A DNA stretch of 22,796 nt. Origin: a bacterium. Lineage in GTDB: Bacteria > Hydrogenedentota > Hydrogenedentia > Hydrogenedentiales > SLHB01. The notes below the pieces were generated by a model that saw only the letters and a list, made by a program, of their open reading frames with translations, searched no databases and was not told the DNA's origin. Positions 1-6,915 of the stretch are shown here, piece by piece (position 1 is the first letter of the stretch; every line of letters begins with the position of its first letter). The translations under genes were made by a program, and so were the position numbers. The stretch is taken from assembly GCA_024231375.1 (NCBI GenBank), contig JAAEQP010001105.1:1-22796 (forward strand), read 5' to 3'.

Positions 1-831
1 CTCACGCACTTGGCCACGAACGGCGCAGGCGTCATCCACGACTGGGAATTCGCCTACCAGGGCCATTCCAGCGAAGACGTGCGCACCAATGTGGCAGCCG
101 GCACCTTCGGCATCTGGGAAGAGACGGGGTTCTACATCAATCTGGCCGTGCGGGTGGGCGCATACCGTGGCTTGGGATACGGCGCCTCGGTAGCGGAACT
201 CATACACCGCGAAGGTCTCGACATCCCGTCCCGTGAGCAACTCGCCGAGGACATTGCCCAAGCAGGCGACGACTTGAGCAAAGCCGCCGCCGCGGCCGAT
301 CTGCTCCGCGGCATCGATGAGGCGAAGCTCGAAACCGGTTGGCTCGATGTCCCGCATCCATTCAAGGACCACAGCCTGCTCGGCCTGGCCGGCGCGCACG
401 GGCTCCCCCTCACCGTGCATCCCATGATCGGCCACGACATCATCTACACCCATCCCTTCAACGACTGCGCCGCCATCGGCCGTGCCGCCGAACGGGACTT
501 CCTGCATTACGCGGGCGCGGTCGAGAATCTCGAAGGAGGTGTGTACCTCTCCGTCGGGTCCGCCATCATGTCGCCCATGGTCTTCGAGAAATCCCTGTCC
601 ATGGCGCGGAACCTCGTCCTGCAACGCGGCGGCACGTTGGACGACTTCCTCATTGTGGTGGTCGACATCGTTCCTTCCCAATGGGACTGGTCCAAAGGCG
701 AACCCGGCTGGGACACCCCCGAATTCTACGTGCGGTTCAACAAGACCTTCTCACGGATGGGCGGGCAATTCCGCTATATCTGCGCCGATAACCGGGATTT
801 CATCCTGGCGCTGGCGAAGCGGCTGGACTGA
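1..831 (+). CDS. Conserved protein, deoxyhypusine-synthase-like (5' truncated by window)
   Basis: The frame is open from base 1 and ends at TGA 829-831. The TTG at 10 is an internal codon, not a convincing start, because the reading frame LTHLATNGAG runs into it and no ribosome binding site precedes it. About 276 residues are visible. The visible N-terminus (ATNGAG, then HDWEFAYQG, SSEDV and a GTFGIWEETG stretch) resembles the region of deoxyhypusine-synthase-like bacterial proteins that matches the NAD-binding part of that fold. The canonical deoxyhypusine synthase lysine motif near the C-terminus (the SWGKI type) is absent. The visible C-terminus instead has WDWSKGEP and FNKTFSRMGGQ. Because bacteria lack eIF5A, a true hypusine role is unlikely; homospermidine-type polyamine chemistry or an unknown role is possible. 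Gene identity as a real conserved protein is secure from its length and coherent composition, but its function is not. The next gene starts 107 bp downstream on the same strand. Confidence 0.6.
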   Translation, partial: LTHLATNGAGVIHDWEFAYQGHSSEDVRTNVAAGTFGIWEETGFYINLAVRVGAYRGLGYGASVAELIHREGLDIPSREQLAEDIAQAGDDLSKAAAAADLLRGIDEAKLETGWLDVPHPFKDHSLLGLAGAHGLPLTVHPMIGHDIIYTHPFNDCAAIGRAAERDFLHYAGAVENLEGGVYLSVGSAIMSPMVFEKSLSMARNLVLQRGGTLDDFLIVVVDIVPSQWDWSKGEPGWDTPEFYVRFNKTFSRMGGQFRYICADNRDFILALAKRLD

Positions 832-938
832 AAAGGGGACTGTACCAAGCGACTCCGCCTGCGGCGGACGAGACGGACTGTGGAGCCGCTTGACTATACC
901 TGGCCCCGCCATGACACAATCTGCTGGAGGTATCTAGC
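832..938. repeat. Intergenic imperfect palindrome (REP-like)
   Basis: Directly after the stop is AAAAGGGGACTGTACC, then a palindrome. Arms AAGCGACTCC (847-856) and GGAGCCGCTT (882-891) pair except for one position, which would be a G-U wobble in minus-strand RNA. An inner hairpin, TCCGCC-TGC-GGCGGA (854-868), sits within the left half. No T-tract follows on the plus strand, so a plain Rho-independent terminator is not supported. From general memory, GGGGACTGTACC-like tags next to short palindromes occur at dispersed REP-type elements, but copy number cannot be judged from one window. The rest of the gap holds the GGAGG at 926-930 that serves the next gene. Confidence 0.4.
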
Positions 939-3419
939 ATGAGGGCACATGTCGCGGCAACGCTGGTCATCGCTATCGGCGCCGTCGTAGTCCTCGCGGC
1001 GGTTCTCGTGACCATTCACCAATCCCCAACTGCCCGGCAAGCCGCGCCAGGAACGCCCTCAGTCGAACCGCGGTCGTCCTCCGCCAAGGAGGACATTGAG
1101 GGTTCCGCAGCAACGGCGCAGCCAGACCCTCTCACGGGCTCCCTACCCGAGGACCGCGTGTTCCTGCATTTCCCGCTTCGAGGACAGGGGGCATGCTCCA
1201 TTCACGGGAAGGTTTTCGATGCCCACGGCAACCCAATGGCGGGCGCCAGGACGTTGCTCCTCCACTGGTCTGAGGAGCCCCGCATGTCGACCGTCGCCGA
1301 AACGGAAACCCTCGACGACGGCTATTTCCGATTCGCTCAACTCCCGAATGGTCACTGCTGGGTCGTGGCACTCAAGGACGATCTCTCGGGAGGCAGCGAC
1401 GTCCGCGTTTGGAACACCTCGGAGAAGTACCGCGAAGGATGGGCCGAGATCCACCTCGCGTCGTGGACATCGGCCTTCACAACGGGCACCGTCGTGAACG
1501 CCGACGGGCACCCCGTTCCCGGCGCATCCGTGTACGCGCTCACGGAAGGGACTGCCCCTGAGGTCGTCGCCTACTGGCGCCCAGCCAGAACCGACGAGGC
1601 AGGAACGTACGAATTCCCCCATGGCTGGGAGGGAGAAAGGTCCGTGTATGTCAGAGCGCCGGGCTATGCCTGGTCGGAACTGAAGGATGTTCGCGCCGGT
1701 ACAGACGCGAACGACGTTGCACTGCACCGCGGCGGGATTATTGCGGGCACGGTGACCGACAAGGAGACCGGGGCGGCGGCTTCCGGTGTCATGGTTGTCG
1801 CATCCCCCGCGTGGCATCAGGACTACCGGGAATGTCTCACAGACGATGCGGGAAGGTACGCTCTGCAGGGACTGCATCCGGACCGAGACTATTTCATCGC
1901 GGTGGTGGGGGAAGGTGGCGGCAGGGTCGCTGTTGAGTGCCCAAAGGTCAAGGCCCCCGGACCTGATTCGGTCGTAAGACAGGACCTTCTTCTCTCCCAG
2001 GGGGCGACGATTTCCGGCAAGGTGACCGTTTCTGACTTGGGCAAGCCACTGACCGACGTGAAGCTGACTTTGGCGGCGCGGAAGAACCCCTTCTTCTATC
2101 CAAGAGAAACGCTGACCGACGAAGATGGCGCGTACGGCTTCTCACGGCTTCCCGCCGGCCCATACGTTGTGAAGTGCGAGATTCCGGAGATTGTGCGGAC
2201 CACCAGGGACCGTCATGTTGAACAGAAGCTTGAGATCGAACCCGAGCAACTGATGACAGACGCGGACTTTCGTTTCGAACAGGGGGTCGTCCTGTCAGGC
2301 TACGTGAAGAACAACTTCGGGGCGCCCGTCGCCGACGCCAGAGTCTCCGCCCGTCCGGTCCCCCACGGCTCGCCGGTGGAAACCCGCGCACGGGCCGACG
2401 CGAGCTTCAGTCTGCCCGGCTTGGTTGCCGGGAAGACTCATACCGTCATCGCGTCTGCCGACACCTACATTCCCGGAGAACTGCAGATCGCCGTTCCTGA
2501 GACGGGCGGCCTGGCTGACCACGACATCATAGTCGAGAAGGGCGGTTCCATCTCCGGCGTTGTGGTCGATACACGCGGCCGGAGGGTGCCCGAGTGTTCC
2601 GTGGATGCCAAACGTCAGTCGGGAAACTCCAAGCCATGGGGTTCCCGTAGCACAGAGGCCGACACATCAGGGCGATTCAAGTTTGACGGCGACTTGGTTC
2701 CGGACACGTATCTCTTCTCGGTGAAGAGGCGCTCAGGTTCTACGCAGATCGCTATGAACCCACCGGTTGTTGTTAGGAGATGCGAAACCTTGGCGGACGT
2801 AACCGTTGTCGTTTCGGCTGCGGAAGATGGCCGCATCTCCGGCTGTGTCCGAGCTGAAGACGGCATGGGAATGCCCGGTGTTCTGGTCCGGGCATCCAAC
2901 GACGTCTGTAGGTGCTACCGGCACACAGACTCACAGGGGCGATACGCATTGGACGGGCTCATCGGCGAGTCGGTTGACATCCGGTTCCAGGACGCCGGTT
3001 TCGACTGCGGGGAAGCCAAGCTGACGCAGGTCGCCCTGGGGACGAGTGACGCGAACGTCACCCTGTATCGTTACGGCACCATCTCGGGCGTCGTGGTCAG
3101 CGAAACGACAGGGGAAGAAGTGCCGGACTTCCAGATCGCAACCTATGTGGAGGACCTCTACGACCGTCCCTTCAGACGATGCCAGGAAGGTCGAGTCAGG
3201 TCCGACGGCGCATCCTTCCTGATTAAGAAAGTGGACCCGGGGGGTGTCACTCTCGAAGTCACAACCAAAGCCTACCCTAAGCACAGAGTCTCGGGCATTG
3301 AGCTCCGTCCTGGGCAAGACATGACTGGGCTCACCATCCGCCTCCCTGAACCAGGGGTGCTCACGGGCCATGTCCTTCTCAACGGCGCACGGTCACCATC
3401 GGGGCGGACAGACGGTTGA
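939..3419 (+). CDS. Membrane-anchored protein with tandem carboxypeptidase-regulatory-like domains
   Basis: 826 residues; ATG at 939 with GGAGG at 926-930, 8 nt upstream. Residues about 5-27 form one hydrophobic segment (VIAIGAVVVLAAVLVTI) with no lipobox, so it is a signal anchor or an uncleaved signal peptide. After a Ser/Ala/Pro-rich linker come repeated beta-sandwich domains of about 90 residues. Each starts with a [TSV]-[ILF]-[SAT]-G-x-V strand: IHGKVFDAHGNPMAGA, TTGTVVNADGHPVPGA, IAGTVTDKETGA, ISGKVTVSDLGKPL, LSGYVKNNFGAPVADA, ISGVVVDTRGRRVP, ISGCVRAEDGMGMPG and ISGVVVSETTGEEVP. A ninth unit (LTGHVLLNGA) breaks off after a few residues. This is the CarboxypepD_reg/transthyretin-like fold used in extracytoplasmic stalks or ligand binding. 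No catalytic domain is present. The final 20 nt before the opposing gene leave no room for a complete ninth domain. Confidence 0.8.
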   Translation: MRAHVAATLVIAIGAVVVLAAVLVTIHQSPTARQAAPGTPSVEPRSSSAKEDIEGSAATAQPDPLTGSLPEDRVFLHFPLRGQGACSIHGKVFDAHGNPMAGARTLLLHWSEEPRMSTVAETETLDDGYFRFAQLPNGHCWVVALKDDLSGGSDVRVWNTSEKYREGWAEIHLASWTSAFTTGTVVNADGHPVPGASVYALTEGTAPEVVAYWRPARTDEAGTYEFPHGWEGERSVYVRAPGYAWSELKDVRAGTDANDVALHRGGIIAGTVTDKETGAAASGVMVVASPAWHQDYRECLTDDAGRYALQGLHPDRDYFIAVVGEGGGRVAVECPKVKAPGPDSVVRQDLLLSQGATISGKVTVSDLGKPLTDVKLTLAARKNPFFYPRETLTDEDGAYGFSRLPAGPYVVKCEIPEIVRTTRDRHVEQKLEIEPEQLMTDADFRFEQGVVLSGYVKNNFGAPVADARVSARPVPHGSPVETRARADASFSLPGLVAGKTHTVIASADTYIPGELQIAVPETGGLADHDIIVEKGGSISGVVVDTRGRRVPECSVDAKRQSGNSKPWGSRSTEADTSGRFKFDGDLVPDTYLFSVKRRSGSTQIAMNPPVVVRRCETLADVTVVVSAAEDGRISGCVRAEDGMGMPGVLVRASNDVCRCYRHTDSQGRYALDGLIGESVDIRFQDAGFDCGEAKLTQVALGTSDANVTLYRYGTISGVVVSETTGEEVPDFQIATYVEDLYDRPFRRCQEGRVRSDGASFLIKKVDPGGVTLEVTTKAYPKHRVSGIELRPGQDMTGLTIRLPEPGVLTGHVLLNGARSPSGRTDG

Positions 3420-3437
3420 ACTCGACATCCGTCCTGT
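3408..3437. terminator. Inverted repeat across convergent gene ends
   Basis: ACAGACGG (3408-3415) pairs with CCGTCCTGT (3429-3437), giving eight pairs with one bulged base around a 13-nt loop. It straddles the two convergent stops (plus gene ends 3419, minus gene ends 3440). A structure here could stop transcription from both sides, but neither side has a T-tract, so the assignment is weak. Confidence 0.3.
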
Positions 3438-3439
3438 GA

Positions 3440-5554
3440 TCACTGCCCCCGCAGCCGATGCACCCGCATCGTTCGCAATGCAAAGGCCACCAGGCCAAGA
3501 GCGGTGCAGACGAGAATGGTCGCCTTCGGCCCGGGGAGCGCGGCAGGCGCATCCGGCGTCGTGGGGTCGGTATTGTTCCGCCACTCGTCGAAGTTCGAGT
3601 ACGTATCGCCGTCGAAATCGTCGCCAGGGAGTACGTCGTAGATTGTCGTGATCGAGTCACCCTCATCGGCGTCGATAATCCTCTGCTCGAAGGTATCCGG
3701 AAGCCCATCCCCATCGACGTCGAAAGGGTATGGCGGGCTGGCCGACAGGATCGGATTGATGAAGTCGTCGACGATGTCGTTGGCCACGCCTTCTTTGTTG
3801 GACGGCGTGTGACCAGCACCGTCGATGATTGAGACCTGGTGCGGACTGTCGGCCTGATCGGCGACGGCTTGGCGGATTCCGTCGTTGACCCAGTCGCCGT
3901 TGTTTAGTCCGGCGGCTGCCGCTTGGGCGATCGGTGGCTTGTCGCCGGCGTTGAACGGATCGGCGTCGCCGCCCATGAAGAGTATCGGCACGTCATCGAA
4001 GCCGATCCTCACCTGCGCTTCTGGGTGAAACGGTAACGAGGGATCGATAAGATCCCCGATCTTGTCGATCAAACTATCCAGGTCGAAGTCGGCGCCTTGA
4101 GGATACCCGGGCGCACCGCCGTACGCGGCTTGTAACAACCGCTTCCGCGACGAGACCAAGCCGGAGTCTGAGACGACGCCTGTCAGCTTGGTTCCCTCGG
4201 ACGCATAGCTGGTGGCCAGGTACCACACGCCGGCCCCCCCTGCGCTGGTGCCGTGTGCAAACACGTGGGTCGTCGGGTAGTTCGCAACCGTGTAGTCGAC
4301 CGCGGCCATCGTCGCCTGCATGCCGTTCACTTCGCCGCCGTTAGGATTGTTGGGGTATGGCGTGCCGAGTCCAGAGTACAAATCGTGGTCGCTCAAAGAC
4401 ACGACGAGGACGCGGTAGCCCTCCATGAGTCGTCGCACCAACGTAGTGTCTTTTGGTTCCCCATACTCGTCGACGACGAGTTGTCCGGTATTTCTGCCGA
4501 AGATGGCGTGAAGGCTGATTTTCCGGAGGTTCTCGAACGGCTCCTCGTGGTTCCACGTGTCCTGGGTCTGATTCCCCGTCGCGTGGTAGTCGCCTTGGTC
4601 GTCGAAGTAGCCGATACCGCCTCCATGCAGGTGAACCCACAGCGGAGCCTCGATGCCCGGATTGTCACGGGGCTCCATGACAAGGAACGTGTACTTGCCC
4701 GACAGTCCGCAGTCGTAGGCAAGGTTGCGGTAGAAGTCGAGCTCCCAGGTGCTGCCCAAGCCGCTGTTGATTCCCTCTTGGGCGAGGACCACGGAGTCAC
4801 TGTCTCGATCGACAATCGGCTGTGAGAACCGCGCGTTGTCTATCGTCTCCGACGAAATGGTGATGTTGTCATAGCTGCCCACAGAGCCTTGATTCAGATT
4901 AACTATTGCGAATTGCGTGAGGTCTGTTGCAGCAGTCGTGGCCGGCAGAATCGCTAAGGTGGTTGGTAGTATGTTGGCGCCGCCCGTTGCATCCGCTGTC
5001 AATTCGAAGATGTCGCCGTCAGCGTCTTTCGTTAGTTTCACCGTGTAGGTAGACCAGCTGTCGAGAACGACATCGGCGGGGAGATAAATGGCGGCATCGT
5101 TGCCCGGTGTTCCATCGATAAGGGTCTGAACCACGACTTCTGCAGTGCCATCTGCGGTCTTGTAAGAGTAGATGACCCTATACCCATTTTCACCCGCGGC
5201 ATCAACAAGGTAGAAAATAGCCCATGGGGAATTCCCGAGCGCTTTCCGGTCAAGTTGGACGGTGATTGAATAGGCGCTCAGATCAACGGAATAGGCGTCC
5301 GCCGGGCTTGTAATCAGCGTATATTGGCTACCCGTGCTGGAACAGACCAATTCACCATTCACGATGTCGACCTGCGGGGGAGTGCCCCCGACCGTCGTGA
5401 CATCATAGGTAGCGCCGGTTCCGGTCACGGTCGCCGAGGCCGTAACGTCCACGTCGGCAACTTCCCAGTCCTCGGTGAAGAGCACCGCAGCCTCTGCGCC
5501 ACTCGACGCCAGCACCAGAACGACAACCAAGGCCAAAGAACTACACATCTTCAT
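3440..5554 (-). CDS. Secreted alpha/beta hydrolase with N-terminal beta-domain, Ca-loop region and C-terminal membrane tail
   Basis: 704 residues. The start ATG at 5554 has AAAGGAG (5563-5569) 8 nt upstream. Residues 1-22 are a signal peptide (hydrophobic core LALVVVLVLA, cleavage near AEA). Residues about 25-235 look like a LamG/jelly-roll-type beta-domain. Residues about 265-600 are an alpha/beta hydrolase. An HGGG oxyanion motif is at 310-313, the nucleophile elbow GTSAG at 435-439 (Ser437), a GGDADPF acid region at 528-534 and a likely catalytic His582 in GAGHT. Residues 612-658 contain two Asp-rich loops, DVDGDGLPD and DFDGDTYSNFDEW, of the dockerin/thrombospondin type 3 kind that bind calcium. 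Residues about 678-694 are hydrophobic and are followed by basic RTMRVHRLR. This layout matches C-terminal sorting tails of the PEP-CTERM/IPTL-CTERM style, but the family signature itself is not clear. An esterase or peptidase acting on an extracellular polymer is likely; the substrate is unknown. Confidence 0.8.
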   Translation of the reverse strand: MKMCSSLALVVVLVLASSGAEAAVLFTEDWEVADVDVTASATVTGTGATYDVTTVGGTPPQVDIVNGELVCSSTGSQYTLITSPADAYSVDLSAYSITVQLDRKALGNSPWAIFYLVDAAGENGYRVIYSYKTADGTAEVVVQTLIDGTPGNDAAIYLPADVVLDSWSTYTVKLTKDADGDIFELTADATGGANILPTTLAILPATTAATDLTQFAIVNLNQGSVGSYDNITISSETIDNARFSQPIVDRDSDSVVLAQEGINSGLGSTWELDFYRNLAYDCGLSGKYTFLVMEPRDNPGIEAPLWVHLHGGGIGYFDDQGDYHATGNQTQDTWNHEEPFENLRKISLHAIFGRNTGQLVVDEYGEPKDTTLVRRLMEGYRVLVVSLSDHDLYSGLGTPYPNNPNGGEVNGMQATMAAVDYTVANYPTTHVFAHGTSAGGAGVWYLATSYASEGTKLTGVVSDSGLVSSRKRLLQAAYGGAPGYPQGADFDLDSLIDKIGDLIDPSLPFHPEAQVRIGFDDVPILFMGGDADPFNAGDKPPIAQAAAAGLNNGDWVNDGIRQAVADQADSPHQVSIIDGAGHTPSNKEGVANDIVDDFINPILSASPPYPFDVDGDGLPDTFEQRIIDADEGDSITTIYDVLPGDDFDGDTYSNFDEWRNNTDPTTPDAPAALPGPKATILVCTALGLVAFALRTMRVHRLRGQ

Positions 5555-5619
5555 CTACATCTCTCCTTTCGAGATCCCCCATATGAACTCACCGGCGACC
5601 ACAACGGGAAACTTCCCCT

Positions 5620-6798
5620 CTAAAACGCAGGCAGCTCCGGGTTGTCGTCCGGGATGACGGCCATCCCTTCGAGTTCCACGAGCCAACCGGGCCGGCACAC
5701 CGGCGCCACCACCACCTCGATGGGCGCGTTACCGAACCGTTCCTGCATCCGCCGCCATACCAATGCGTGGTCGCTGGGGTCGCGCACGTAGGAAACGAAG
5801 ACGGCCATGTCGTCGAGGGAGGCGCCAGCTTGGGCCAACAGAGCACCCATGTTCTCCAAGGTCCGGTCAAGCTGCTTCGACACGTTGCCCGGGTGGACAA
5901 TCTCGCCGTCCCGGTCGATGCTGGCCGTACCTGAGATGAAGATGTGCTTCCGGTCACGGTAGGCCACCGACGTGGCTCGTTCAAAGGTCACGCCGTACAC
6001 GTGGGTATGGCTGAGGTGGTCCAACGCGTGAAGGTACTCGATCTGTTCGGGCTGCACGCCTGAGATGGCGTAGGAGTCCAGGGCGACCTTGGCGGCCAAG
6101 TCCGCCGATGCCCCCTCAATGCCCGTGCTGGCGATATAATGGGTGTCGGGCGTGAGGCCTTGGTCCGTGAAGATCTCTCTTCGGGCCACCACAAGTCCAT
6201 TGTAGTTCGAGTCCACGTCACGCACGAAGAACCAGGTACGAATGACGTTGTCGACGAGGGTGAGATCCCACATACGGAGCAGGCCGTCGTACTTGTCCAG
6301 GATATCGCGCGTTTGGTCGTAGGACGACTCCGTCTCGGAGCATGTCAGGCCCGTCGTCCAGTGGTGTGAGAGGGGACCCCGCTTCAGCGTCATCGACGTC
6401 CCGTACTGCGTCTTGTCCAAGTCGCCCGCCGCGTCTGCGATGTGGTGCGCCCACACGGCGACCTTAACGGGCGGCACGGGCGGTTGGCACACCCACGATA
6501 CCGCACAGGGGTCCTCTTCGTTCCGCGGATTCGACAACTCATAGCCTTCGAGCGCCGCACTCTGGTTCAGAAGATCGCTGCAGAAGAAGCGCCTGAAAAC
6601 GGCCGTCTCCCGGGAGAGCCCCATAGAATCGAGGGCGTTCAGGTATGCGCGCGAAATCCACTCCAACTGGACCTCGGTCGTCGCATACTCGGTGGGACGA
6701 ACGGTGATGTGGAACTCATCGACTCCGCCTTGCCCCTGAAACCGGGAAATATGCACGGACGCCGGAATCCCCCGGCAATCGTAGGAAAAGAACGTCAT
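5620..6798 (-). CDS. Rid (YjgF/YER057c/UK114) family protein with three apparent Rid domains
   Basis: 392 residues from ATG at 6798, chosen because GGGAGGAG (6804-6811) lies just upstream. A longer frame to 6903 adds 35 residues without a ribosome site. The last third (about 265-385) is a standard Rid domain: FISGTASIDRDG, then KQLDRTLENMGALLAQAG, then VFVSYVRDP, then CRPGWLVELEGMAV. In that last motif Arg369 matches the arginine that holds the substrate carboxylate in RidA. Residues about 30-115 and 145-245 repeat the same helix-strand pattern (for example NALDSMGL with RRFFCSDLL, and LLRMWDLTLVDNVIRTWFFV) but lack that arginine. RidA is a homotrimer of about 130-residue chains that hydrolyses reactive enamine/imine intermediates. 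A chain of this length could form the trimer alone. No signal peptide is seen, so it is probably cytosolic, unlike its neighbours. The C-terminal domain is certain; the first two are inferred. Confidence 0.8.
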   Translation of the reverse strand: MTFFSYDCRGIPASVHISRFQGQGGVDEFHITVRPTEYATTEVQLEWISRAYLNALDSMGLSRETAVFRRFFCSDLLNQSAALEGYELSNPRNEEDPCAVSWVCQPPVPPVKVAVWAHHIADAAGDLDKTQYGTSMTLKRGPLSHHWTTGLTCSETESSYDQTRDILDKYDGLLRMWDLTLVDNVIRTWFFVRDVDSNYNGLVVARREIFTDQGLTPDTHYIASTGIEGASADLAAKVALDSYAISGVQPEQIEYLHALDHLSHTHVYGVTFERATSVAYRDRKHIFISGTASIDRDGEIVHPGNVSKQLDRTLENMGALLAQAGASLDDMAVFVSYVRDPSDHALVWRRMQERFGNAPIEVVVAPVCRPGWLVELEGMAVIPDDNPELPAF

Positions 6799-6852
6799 GC
6801 GCGCTCCTCCCTTTGTCCGGGAACCCGTCTCTCGGTCGCCACATCCCTCGGT

Positions 6853-6876
6853 CAGTGCCGCGTCGTCGCCGCACTG
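6853..6876. repeat. Short inverted repeat between Rid and PPC-domain genes
   Basis: CAGTGC (6853-6858) and GCACTG (6871-6876) are perfect 6-bp arms around a 12-nt loop. It lies in the 117-bp gap between the PPC-domain gene end (6916) and the Rid gene start (6798). No T-tract follows on the minus strand, so a terminator is not established. Nothing else is recognisable in this gap besides the Rid ribosome binding site. Confidence 0.25.
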
Positions 6877-6915
6877 GACTCCTCGCTCTGACTCAACACG
6901 CATTCTGCAATCCTC

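Noticed and set aside
890..920. Sigma70-like promoter TTGACT ... CACAAT ahead of the repeat-domain gene
   Set aside because: The spacing is 19 nt and the -10 element is poor; the predicted start would fall on the ribosome binding site.
6799..6903. N-terminal extension of the Rid protein to 6903
   Set aside because: There is no ribosome site at 6903, while GGGAGGAG directly precedes the ATG at 6798, and the added residues are polar and unlike a Rid N-terminus.
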